Shown here: piece by piece, positions 8,015 through 15,340 of the stretch
Numbering within the stretch: position 1 is the stretch's first letter
Layout of the letters: each line of letters begins with the position of its first letter
Source of the DNA: Flavobacterium sp. ZT3R18
GTDB taxonomy: Bacteria; Bacteroidota; Bacteroidia; Flavobacteriales; Flavobacteriaceae
DNA: 64,000 nucleotides
Direction: 5' to 3'
Assembly (NCBI RefSeq): GCF_007097385.1
Contig: NZ_VJZS01000006.1
Location: 1-64,000, forward strand
The notes under the pieces: model-generated
Database searches by the model: none
What the model was told of the DNA's origin: nothing
Seen by the model: the letters and a program-made list of their open reading frames with translations, nothing else
Made by a program: the position numbers and the translations under genes

Positions 8015-8170
8015 GCCACGATGGTTATCGGGATGCGCTAATTTACACGAAAAACGGAGTGTTTTAATTTTACAAATTTCTTTAAACCAGATAAAATTTG
8101 TGCAATTCAATTTTAAAATTGAATATAATTTGTGACAATTCGTGAATCGCGATAACCATCGGGACGTGGC
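8015..8170. repeat. compound inverted repeat in gap 7846-8281
   Basis: The gap of 436 bases holds no gene. GCCACG-ATGGTTATCG at 8015-8030 is answered by CGATAACCAT with a displaced CGTGGC at 8150-8170, giving an imperfect inverted boundary. Inside is a perfect 20-base palindrome, ATTCAATTTTAAAATTGAAT at 8105-8124. The left arm has lost about four bases relative to the right. The unit looks like a dispersed, possibly mobile, non-coding repeat. Confidence 0.65.
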
Positions 8171-8281
8171 AAAATTTTTCTCCCATTGAATTCGTGTTAG
8201 AATCTTATTGTTTTTACAAATGTAACATTTCTCACATTAGGATTGCTTTATCCTTTTTATCTTTGTTCAAAAAGAAACACT

Positions 8282-8839
8282 ATGAATATTATTTTTCAAA
8301 CATGGCCTTGGTATGTATCGGGGTTTTTAATCGGGATGGTAATGCTGTCTCTCATTTATTTCGGAAAGAATTTTGGTATGTCAACCAATCTTCAATCGTT
8401 ATGCTCCATGACGGGATTGGGAAAACGGATTGACTATTTTAATTTTGATTGGAAAGCCAATCGCTGGAATTTTCTAGTAGTGCTAGGCGCTATGGCAGGA
8501 GGGTTTGTGGCCGTTCATTTTATGGGGGATCCTTCTAATGTTAGTATCAATCCCAAAACGATAGTGCAATTATCCCAGATGGGTATCGATGCTCCCAATG
8601 GTCAATTAATGCCCGACGCCTTATTTGGAAGCCAAGTTTGGCAATCACCCAAAAGTATTTTCATCCTTCTTATTGGTGGGGTTTTAATTGGTTTCGGAAC
8701 GCGTTATGCTGGCGGATGTACATCGGGACATGCCATTTCGGGGTTAAGTAATTTGCAATTGCCTTCTTTGAAAGCGGTTATTGGTTTCTTTATTGGCGGA
8801 TTGATTATGGCTCATTTTTTATTACCCTTACTTTTTTAG
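8282..8839 (+). CDS. YeeE/YedE family transporter, first half
   Basis: The family of this 185-residue protein imports thiosulfate or related sulfur species. It has about five membrane segments and carries the diagnostic loop GFGTRYAGGCTSGHAISGLS (~135-154) with the conserved Cys of GGCTSGH. The preferred start is MNIIFQTWPWYVSGFLIG at 8282; an upstream ATG at 8243 would add 13 residues without a hydrophobic fit. Together with the next gene it makes the two-gene form of a protein that is a single chain in E. coli. The spacing is 3 bases, so the two are cotranscribed. The exact substrate is not shown by the sequence. Confidence 0.88.
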   Translation: MNIIFQTWPWYVSGFLIGMVMLSLIYFGKNFGMSTNLQSLCSMTGLGKRIDYFNFDWKANRWNFLVVLGAMAGGFVAVHFMGDPSNVSINPKTIVQLSQMGIDAPNGQLMPDALFGSQVWQSPKSIFILLIGGVLIGFGTRYAGGCTSGHAISGLSNLQLPSLKAVIGFFIGGLIMAHFLLPLLF

Positions 8840-8842
8840 ACT

Positions 8843-9256
8843 ATGAATGTATTAAAATATTTTCTCGTTGGATTCCTTTTTGGAATTGTTCTCACAAAAT
8901 CCGAAGCGGTTTCTTGGTACCGTATTTACGAAATGTTTCAATTTCAATCCTTTCACATGTACGGAATCATTGGGGTTGCCGTTGCAACAGGGGTTATTGG
9001 TGTTCAAATCATCAAAAGGAAAAACATCAAAGATATAAATGGCCTGCCTATTGAAATTTTGGATAAAGAAAATAGTTCTATCAGATATTTGGTAGGAGGG
9101 ATTTCCTTTGGATTGGGTTGGGCATTGGTAGGTTCTTGTCCCGGACCTATTTTTATATTGATTGGAGCAGGATTTCTGCCTGTAATTATTGTACTTATTG
9201 GTGCATTGATTGGTACTGTTATTTATGGCGCTTTGAGAAGTAAATTACCTCATTAA
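8843..9256 (+). CDS. YeeE/YedE-type second half (DUF6691-like)
   Basis: This 137-residue membrane protein has four helices and the second family loop GLGWALVGSCPGPIFILIGAG (~91-111), whose Cys lies in the conserved SCPGP. It completes the pseudo-twofold transporter together with the protein encoded 3 bases upstream. The charged stretch KRKNIKDINGLPIEILDKENSS lies in the middle loop. Bacteroidota and Proteobacteria often carry this pair next to sulfur-detoxifying genes, but none is adjacent here. Transcription ends at a strong hairpin at 9275-9310. Confidence 0.87.
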   Translation: MNVLKYFLVGFLFGIVLTKSEAVSWYRIYEMFQFQSFHMYGIIGVAVATGVIGVQIIKRKNIKDINGLPIEILDKENSSIRYLVGGISFGLGWALVGSCPGPIFILIGAGFLPVIIVLIGALIGTVIYGALRSKLPH

Positions 9257-9274
9257 TCCTAACAATCTTTTATG

Positions 9275-9310
9275 AAAAAAGCATTTTCTAATCGGAAAAT
9301 GCTTTTTTTT
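9275..9310 (+). terminator. rho-independent terminator of the YeeE/YedE pair
   Basis: AAAAAAGCATTTTC pairs with GAAAATGCTTTTTTTT around a short loop, ending in a run of eight T. Confidence 0.88.
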
Positions 9311-9349
9311 GGGAGTTGTGTTATTTGAATGAATGTCTTGTTCTACGTG

Positions 9350-9454
9350 AGCGTGAGAGATAGAAGCTAGCTACCGAAGTAGCGCGGATAGCTCGACAGC
9401 ATTAAGGAAAGAGGCCGAATAAGCGGTATCTATAGTTGGCCTCTTTTCTTAATG
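9350..9454. repeat. dispersed repeat with 17-base hairpin
   Basis: GATAGAAGCTAGCTACCGAA begins at about 9359 and recurs at about 14052. It leads into two 17-base arms at 9400-9416 and 9438-9454 (CATTAAGGAAAGAGGCC and its complement, one mismatch). The GAGGGATAGAAGC-type header is a common Flavobacterium intergenic motif as I recall it. No gene is encoded. Confidence 0.65.
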
Positions 9455-9477
9455 GTGGCACGCCCTAAATGACATTT

Positions 9478-10149
9478 TTATTTCACCCCATTCAACTTTA
9501 AAATCCCTTTCACGATTAAATATTGCGCCATGCAATAGGTAGCCATAATGAAAAACGAAGCATGTGTTATAGGAGCATAAAACTTATTGAAAGCCAAAAT
9601 ACTATCCGAACTCACAAATACAATGGCTCCGATAAGAATGTAATTATTTGCGGGTATGGACCATTTTAAACTGCCTTTGAAAGCAAAGAAAAGCATCGTG
9701 GTAATCACAAGGGCATAGACCAAAACGGGAATTTTTAGAGCACCCAGTTTAGGAAATAAAGTGTTGATCATGATAAAGAAATAGGTCAGTATGGCTAGAC
9801 TTCCCAACCAGAACACCTCTTTTTTATCGTTGGTTCTCGTGTTTTGTTGTTTGCTAAAAAGTACAATATAAACCACATGGGATAGGAGGAAAGCCACTAG
9901 TCCGAAGATGAAATACAGTTCACCTTTGTCTGTAAATAATAGAATAATGTCGCCTATCCAGGAAAAAGTCAATGCCATTAACAGAATTTTTTTGGTGGGA
10001 AAACTTTCAGCAACAGCAACAGCCACTAGTAAAATAGGAAGCAAAAGAGGCTTCATATACCAATCGAATCCCTCTAAATTGAGGAAAAGGATAATAAGAT
10101 AAAGAACGGTAAAACCAATATAAGTTTTGAGAAGTAAAGATGTTTTCAT
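9478..10149 (-). CDS. YhhN/TMEM86-family lysoplasmalogenase
   Basis: This 223-residue protein has eight predicted membrane helices and the YhhN family pattern: a helix-2 region with PLLLPILLVAVAVA, the motif LTFSWIGDIILLF (~60-72) containing the conserved Asp, then FIFGLVAFLLSHVVYIVLF (~80-98) with the conserved His. TMEM86 proteins hydrolyse the vinyl-ether bond of lysoplasmalogens; bacterial members have been shown to act likewise, but not all are tested. It begins 8 bases after the stop of an alkylglycerol-monooxygenase-like gene. The two thus form a unit that may act on ether lipids. Confidence 0.88.
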   Translation of the reverse strand: MKTSLLLKTYIGFTVLYLIILFLNLEGFDWYMKPLLLPILLVAVAVAESFPTKKILLMALTFSWIGDIILLFTDKGELYFIFGLVAFLLSHVVYIVLFSKQQNTRTNDKKEVFWLGSLAILTYFFIMINTLFPKLGALKIPVLVYALVITTMLFFAFKGSLKWSIPANNYILIGAIVFVSSDSILAFNKFYAPITHASFFIMATYCMAQYLIVKGILKLNGVK

Positions 10150-10157
10150 GCAGTTAT

Positions 10158-11450
10158 TTATGAGATTGGTATTGCAATTTTTTTTGTTTTAAAATTGCTG
10201 TTTACAAAGTAAATGGTAATGAACAATGACAGAACAAGGTAACCTATTATAATCGAACTAGCAAAAGGAAATAGTGTGTTCATTCCAAACCAATCACCAA
10301 GATAAACGATAATAGCGATGCCAAATAGAAACCGAATCCCTTCCCAAAATACTGCTATTTTTCGAGTATCCATCAATTCGGTATAGCTGTAAACGGTTAA
10401 GAAAATAAAGGCACCATAAATAAATACGTTGGGTAAACCAATAATTGCTATTGATTTGTACATATAGGTAATGAATAATAATGTGGTTATGACTTGGAAT
10501 AAAGACCAATACATTAATTTATTAGAATGTTGTGCGCCGTATTTTTCAAACGCATAAACATTGGTAATTTTGTTTACTGGGTATTTTTCTTCAAAGTTTT
10601 CAGGTCTCCAACCTGTAGGTTTGAACCAAATGGTGAGTTTGTCTTTCCATTTTTCGGCTCGCCAGGCATCGGTAATCAATAACCAGAGGTGTTGGAAATT
10701 AATGCGGAAGGGATTCCACGTTTGAGCGGGTCTCGTAATGCCAAAAACTGGAGGGACAGTATCTAATTCTTCTTGAAAAGTACCGAAGATTTTATCCCAA
10801 ATAATGAATATTTGCGAATGGTTTCTGTCCATATAAATGGGATTGATGGCATGATGCACGCGGTGGTGGGAGGGAGTAACGAGTATTTTTTCCAGAAAAC
10901 CCATTTTTTTGATGTGCTTGGTATGGTACCAAAACTGTAAAAATAAATGGATAGGAAGTATAATGGCAATTACTTTTGGCGGTACACCCAATAGTGCTGC
11001 AGGAATCAATAAAAAAGTAAATAGATTGACAAAACTGGAAACCGTTTGGCGCAAAGCACAAGCCAGATTAAATTCTTCGCTGCTGTGGTGAATGGCGTGT
11101 TTGTTCCATAAAAAATTAATTTGGTGGGACAAGCGATGACTCCAATAACCATAAAAATCAATAACTATAAATCCGATGATATAGGCCAAAAGGTTGGATT
11201 CCAAATGCATTATGGCAAACTTACTTTCAAACCATTGATAAGAAATAAGAGTAATGCTAAGACCTAAAACATCTTTTACAGAATTAACCATTCCAGAGCT
11301 TACACTTGATACTGAATCCATAGTTGGAGCTGTGTCTTCTCCTTTATAATGACCGTATATTTTTTCGATTACAATTAAGATCAAAAAAATAGGCATAACA
11401 AAAACTAAAATTTTACCGTATTCTTCCATTTTTGGGATATTTTTTTTCAA
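10158..11450 (-). CDS. fatty-acid-hydroxylase family enzyme, alkylglycerol monooxygenase-like
   Basis: This 430-residue membrane protein has a di-iron hydroxylase core at residues ~85-240 with three histidine clusters: HRLSH, HAIHHSSEE and HRVHH. The C-terminal part (~310-420) adds four to five further helices. A hydroxylase core with an extended, multi-helix C terminus is how alkylglycerol monooxygenase (TMEM195) differs from short sterol desaturases. That enzyme opens the ether bond of alkylglycerols with a pterin cofactor. The lysoplasmalogenase gene follows at 8 bases. The assignment to ether-lipid cleavage is inferred; a sterol or carotenoid hydroxylase is the alternative. Confidence 0.82.
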   Translation of the reverse strand: MKKNIPKMEEYGKILVFVMPIFLILIVIEKIYGHYKGEDTAPTMDSVSSVSSGMVNSVKDVLGLSITLISYQWFESKFAIMHLESNLLAYIIGFIVIDFYGYWSHRLSHQINFLWNKHAIHHSSEEFNLACALRQTVSSFVNLFTFLLIPAALLGVPPKVIAIILPIHLFLQFWYHTKHIKKMGFLEKILVTPSHHRVHHAINPIYMDRNHSQIFIIWDKIFGTFQEELDTVPPVFGITRPAQTWNPFRINFQHLWLLITDAWRAEKWKDKLTIWFKPTGWRPENFEEKYPVNKITNVYAFEKYGAQHSNKLMYWSLFQVITTLLFITYMYKSIAIIGLPNVFIYGAFIFLTVYSYTELMDTRKIAVFWEGIRFLFGIAIIVYLGDWFGMNTLFPFASSIIIGYLVLSLFITIYFVNSNFKTKKIAIPIS

Positions 11451-11589
11451 ATATAAAATAATTGTTGGTATTGTTATGAGGTTTGATTAATATTTACATT
11501 TTGTTTTGTGTATTTAATAATGATATTTTTTTGTTTGTAGCCATTGTCGGAAATATTTTTCAGTTTTGATACTGACAAACAATAAAAAA

Positions 11590-11626
11590 AAACCTATTTA
11601 AGATTGGTGATATCTTAAATAGGTTT
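11590..11626 (-). terminator. terminator of clpS
   Basis: AAACCTATTTAAGAT and its exact complement (15-base arms, 7-base loop) lie just beyond the clpS stop. They are followed on the minus strand by a run of T. Confidence 0.88.
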
Positions 11627-11659
11627 CATCAAAAACTCATTTTTTGGAAATGGTATAAC

Positions 11660-11935
11660 TTATATTATTTCGGCATTTAAGCCAGCAGCCAGTAATCTGG
11701 TGCATTGTGCTTTTAACTTATCGTATTCGCCTGTTTTTACGGTACATTTTCCGTTGTAATGTACTATTAGCGAACATTGTTCTGCTTGAATGGCGGTGTG
11801 ACCACAAACCCGAATTAAAGTGTCGATAACGTGGTCAAAAGTATTCACATCATCATTGTACACTATTATTTCGTTATTGATAGTAGTTACATCTTCTACT
11901 TTTACTCTTTCTCTTATTTTTTCTTTGGTACTCAT
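11660..11935 (-). CDS. clpS: ATP-dependent Clp protease adaptor ClpS
   Basis: This 91-residue protein hands N-degron substrates to ClpAP/ClpCP. The core is typical: the binding-pocket start VYNDDVNTFDHVIDTLIRVCGHT (~28-50, with the Asn-Asp pair that holds the substrate amino group), then QAEQCSLIVHYNGKCTVKTG and a final helix with AGLNAEI. The charged N terminus (STKEKIRERVKVED) is the flexible arm. It follows prmA on the same strand after about 40 bases and ends at a strong terminator. No clpA/clpC lies in the window. Confidence 0.94.
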   Translation of the reverse strand: MSTKEKIRERVKVEDVTTINNEIIVYNDDVNTFDHVIDTLIRVCGHTAIQAEQCSLIVHYNGKCTVKTGEYDKLKAQCTRLLAAGLNAEII

Positions 11936-11978
11936 GTTTTTAGGTTTTGTACTTCTGTTGATAATAAAAAAACTATGT

Positions 11979-12812
11979 CTAATTTACGTATTTTAATGAT
12001 ACCCAGTTGTTTCTTTGAAATTTTTTAACATAGGTTAATCCTTTTTCGGTGCAAGATGCATCGATATACGGAATGTCTTCTTCGTAAAAACCGCTAAAGA
12101 GTATGGTTCCTTTTGGATTTAGACAATCTACATAACTTTGCATATCGTTTAGCAAAATGTTTCTGTTGATGTTGGCTATGATTAAATCGTATTTTTTGTC
12201 TTTCAGTAAAGCGGCATCACCTTCATAAACGGTAATGTGCTTGCAATTATTGCGTTCGGCATTTTCTATAGAGTTCAAATAACACCAGTTGTCAATATCA
12301 ATAGCGTCTATAGGTTGAGCTCCTTTCATTTCGGCAAGAATGGCAAGAATCGCAGTTCCGCAACCCATGTCTAGTGTTTTCATGCCAGTAACATCTATTT
12401 CTAATAAATGTTGGATCATCATGTGTGTCGTCTCGTGATGTCCTGTGCCAAAACTCATCTTTGGTTCGATTATAATATCAAATTCGGCATTGGTTTTCGG
12501 ATGGAAAGGGGCGCGTACATGACAATTTCCCTCTACATCTATCGGCTCAAAGTTTTTTTCCCATTCTTCATTCCAGTTTACTTGCTCGATTTCTTCAAAA
12601 GTATAATCGATTTTGAATTCTTCTGAATCTAAAATTTGAATACCATCCAATATCATTTCGTCCCAAAGGTCTTTTTGTACAAAAGCAGAAATTCCAGTTT
12701 CGGTTTCAGTAAAACTTTCAAAAGCTTTTTCGCCCAACTCTGCAATTAAAATTTCCGAACCCAACTCTTTTGGTTCTATGGTAAAATGATACCCGATATA
12801 AATGTTTGACAT
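11979..12812 (-). CDS. prmA: ribosomal protein L11 methyltransferase PrmA
   Basis: This 277-residue enzyme trimethylates ribosomal protein L11. It has an N-terminal substrate-recognition domain (~1-90), then EQVNWNEEWEKNFEPI, the family motif FGTGHHETTHMM (~126-137), SAM-binding DMGCGTAILAILA (~153) and the late motif LIIANINRNIL. An ATG at 12839 would add nine residues, but the -7 promoter element at 12828-12835 lies inside that extension. The start at 12812 (MSNIYIGYHFT) is therefore chosen. In related genomes, as I recall, prmA directly follows tpiA; here about 6 kb of other genes separate them. Confidence 0.93.
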   Translation of the reverse strand: MSNIYIGYHFTIEPKELGSEILIAELGEKAFESFTETETGISAFVQKDLWDEMILDGIQILDSEEFKIDYTFEEIEQVNWNEEWEKNFEPIDVEGNCHVRAPFHPKTNAEFDIIIEPKMSFGTGHHETTHMMIQHLLEIDVTGMKTLDMGCGTAILAILAEMKGAQPIDAIDIDNWCYLNSIENAERNNCKHITVYEGDAALLKDKKYDLIIANINRNILLNDMQSYVDCLNPKGTILFSGFYEEDIPYIDASCTEKGLTYVKKFQRNNWVSLKYVN

Positions 12813-12827
12813 GTTTAAATTTTTTTG

Positions 12828-12835
12828 CAAAGGTA
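12828..12835 (-). promoter_or_regulatory. Bacteroidota -7 element of prmA-clpS
   Basis: On the minus strand this reads TACCTTTG, matching TAnnTTTG. It lies 16 bases ahead of the chosen prmA start and argues against the longer reading frame. Confidence 0.6.
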
Positions 12836-12992
12836 ACAATAGGATGCAATCCTTTTTTGAATTTTTTCAACTATTTTAGGACTGCTTGTAATGGGCTTTG
12901 GAATATGAAGGATATGTTACCTTCTTTGAAGAGCTGTTATGGTGTTGTGAAAGGGCTCCGTCCGTTAGTTTTTGGAGGAACCATCTACTTGA

Positions 12993-13727
12993 TTAGTGAT
13001 GGCTAATTTTCACTATTAACGTTCCGATAATCAATAGTGTTGTTATGAATGATAAAAAACCTAAAACAATAGCGATACCCGATTTAATATAATTAATTAT
13101 TTTTCGTTCCCCATAAAATTGTCCAATTGCCCAGATAGTGTAAATAATTAAAGTAGGCCCAACCAAATTTCCAATAGTAAAATTTTTGGTTATACCCATT
13201 CCAATTAAAAATACTGATGATATAAGCATTCCTTCGCCTATAACATAGCATAATAAAACTGTGATTTCAACAATATTGTATTTTGGCTTTCTAAAAATAG
13301 GTTTAACCCATAATGCAATGAAAAGTCCTAAGATTAAATTTGTATAGCCTAGATGTGCTTATAACCAATTATCTACGAATGTCAAATCAATATTTTTTTC
13401 TTTTAACTGCATATCATTTATACTGAGATATTGATAGCTAAGGTGAAAATAATGCACGACAATTGTAAAAATCAGTGAAGCAAAAATCAGAAAAATTACC
13501 GGTTTAACCTGCTTGACTCTGTCTTCAAGAATGTATTCTCTTACGACTTTACCCGGTCTAATTAATAATTCTTTTGTTATAAGAAAAAAACCTTTTTCAA
13601 GATGAAATAAATGTTGAATTTCGTGAGAAATGTAATGGAAGTCCAATTTCTTTACTATAGCTGACTGTCCACAATTGGAACAGTAGTTTTCGAGTATTTT
13701 AGTATCACATTTTCTACAATTATTCAT
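12993..13727 (-). pseudogene. DUF3667-type membrane protein broken by one in-frame stop
   Basis: The N-terminal part (13359-13727) shows a zinc ribbon (CRKCDTKILENYCSNCGQ) and the DUF3667 pattern HEIQHLFHLEKGFFLITKELLIRPGKVVREYI. It stops at TAA 13359-13361 after FVDNWL. The same frame then continues without a break to 12993 as AHLGYTNLILGLFIALWVKP, IFRKPKYNIVEITVLLCYVI and three more membrane segments, as expected for the second half of the family. A single base change (TAA from TCA, TTA or similar) would explain the break. The full reading frame is 244 residues, a normal family length. It could be a young pseudogene or a sequencing error. Confidence 0.85.
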
Positions 13728-13786
13728 TTTAATTTAATTCGTTTTTTGTTAATAATTATTGCTAACTCGTATAGGTCTGGTACCCG

Positions 13787-13830
13787 TCACAAAATAGCAT
13801 AGATCTACCTTGTTTTAGGTGATTTTGTGA
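13787..13830. repeat. stem-loop in gap 13728-14200
   Basis: TCACAAAAT (13787-13795) pairs with ATTTTGTGA (13822-13830), and an inner ACCT-tgtttt-AGGT can stack inside it. The rest of this 473-base gap holds no gene; a dispersed repeat lies at about 14037-14075. Confidence 0.5.
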
Positions 13831-14036
13831 TAGAATGATATTTCTCACTTATAAAGTAAGGTTGCGTGTAAATGTATAAAATAGTTTTTATTTAAGGAAT
13901 CAATTTTTATTTATAACCAATGATTTTACTTACCAATAAGAATGTCAAGCTATTTTGCATTAAAAAAAAACATTCTTTTTTGTTTGGTAATGTTGATGTA
14001 AATTTTAGGTTTTCTTATTTAGTAATGAGGTTGTTG

Positions 14037-14075
14037 TGCTCGCAAGAGGGATAGAAGCTAGCTACCGAAGTCTTG
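14037..14075. repeat. GAGGGATAGAAGC-type dispersed repeat
   Basis: GTGCTCGCAAGAGGGATAG followed by AAGCTAGCTACCGAAGT shares 22 bases with 9359-9380. A shorter relative (TTCGCAAGAGGGATA) is at 17700-17714, so three copies of the header flank or neighbour the accessory stretch. Confidence 0.65.
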
Positions 14076-14200
14076 CCCAAAAGATGATGTGAATTTGGAT
14101 TGAAAATGGTCGGAAAAGGCTTTTAATTTTTAGGGATTGGGGGTGAAATATAAAGGAATTAGTATTAATTTCGCCTTGGTATAAACAGTTATAGTAACTT

Positions 14201-15340
14201 ATGAAAAAAGCAATTTTGATCTCTTTTTTGTTTGTGATTTTAGTGAGTGGTAGAGGGGTGAAACCAGAGGTGGTGCGGTCTTTTTGTTACTGGAAAACCA
14301 CTCACGATGCAAATTCAACGGATGATTCCTTGGTAAAATCGATGCGGGTAAAACACCTGTATGTTCGGTTTTTTGATGTGGATTGGAATCCTTATGCCAG
14401 CGAACCGCAACCCGTGGCGACGGTACGTTCTGTGAATTGGGATGTGGAGCAACTGGAGATTACGCCTAGTATTTTTGTGACGAATGAGGTGGTGCTTCTA
14501 GCCAGTAAAAAGCAGCTGGACTCGCTGGCTGATCGCATAAAAAACAGGGTTGCAACTGTGATGGAAGAATATCAAACGGAACAGGCTCGTGAAAAGGCGT
14601 ATAAAATAGCCCATGAAAAATATGATTCGGGGGCTGCTAATCATAAAGTTTGGCTCAATACGGATTCTATTGCTAAAATCGAGAAGGGGAAAATAAAGCT
14701 GAATTGCAAGGAGATTTTAATCGATTGTGATTGGTCTGAAAAGTCGAAGAAGAACTATTTCTATCTCTTGCAAAGGCTGAAATTGAGTTTTCCGCAGTAT
14801 GCACTTTCGGCTACGGTACGGCTTTGGCAGTACAAATACAGGGAGAAAGCGGGGATTCCGCCTGTGGATAAAGGCTTGCTGATGTGTTATAACTTGACGA
14901 GTCCTACGGATCATACCACCGAAAATTCTATTGGCACGAGCAAAGAAGTCGAGGATTATATTACTCAGGATGGGTATGCATTGCCGTTGGATTTGGCATT
15001 GCCGTTGTACAGTTGGTCGGTGGTTTTTAGAGGGAATCAGTTTAAGGGGATTTTGTCTGATTATGATGCTTTTGTGACAGATACGCTTCGTTTTAAGAAA
15101 GTGAGTGCGAGTCGCTACGTGTTTCAAGATGATATTTTGATTGGCGATTCTTATTTTAGAAATGGAGACGAGATTCGGATTGAGAAAATCTCGGATGTCG
15201 AAATCAAAAAGATGATTGGAGTCTTGAAATCTAAAATTACGATTACCGATCAAACCAAAGTGACCTTTTTTTCATTTGATAAAAAATACATTAACGATTA
15301 TGGAATTGAAAATATATCCAACTATTATTCGCTTTTTTAG
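14201..15340 (+). CDS. secreted protein of unknown function, possibly TIM-barrel glycosidase-like
   Basis: This 379-residue protein has a signal-like N terminus (MKKAILISFLFVILVSG). The visible pattern suggests a beta/alpha barrel: VKHLYVRFFDVDW (~51-62), EILIDCDWSEKSKKNYFYLL (~171-190), ALSATVRLWQ (~201), GLLMCYNLTSP (~225) and LPLDLALPLYSW (~261). Such spacing and the DCDW motif recall glycoside-hydrolase-like barrels, but I cannot name a family or catalytic residues. I have a vague memory of similar proteins in other Gram-negative genomes. The next gene overlaps its last 41 bases, so both are translated from one message. Confidence 0.75.
   Translation: MKKAILISFLFVILVSGRGVKPEVVRSFCYWKTTHDANSTDDSLVKSMRVKHLYVRFFDVDWNPYASEPQPVATVRSVNWDVEQLEITPSIFVTNEVVLLASKKQLDSLADRIKNRVATVMEEYQTEQAREKAYKIAHEKYDSGAANHKVWLNTDSIAKIEKGKIKLNCKEILIDCDWSEKSKKNYFYLLQRLKLSFPQYALSATVRLWQYKYREKAGIPPVDKGLLMCYNLTSPTDHTTENSIGTSKEVEDYITQDGYALPLDLALPLYSWSVVFRGNQFKGILSDYDAFVTDTLRFKKVSASRYVFQDDILIGDSYFRNGDEIRIEKISDVEIKKMIGVLKSKITITDQTKVTFFSFDKKYINDYGIENISNYYSLF

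Noticed and set aside
8194..8433. Frame overlapping the YeeE/YedE gene, suggesting a frameshift
   Set aside because: The main frame is complete and has all family motifs; the other is a shadow.
9350..9454. tRNA-like fold
   Set aside because: It has a single long stem without a T-arm sequence (GGTTCAA) or CCA end; it is a repeat.
14717..15253. 178-residue frame on the minus strand
   Set aside because: It lies wholly antisense to a well-formed gene and is rich in Arg, His and Ile as expected of a shadow frame.
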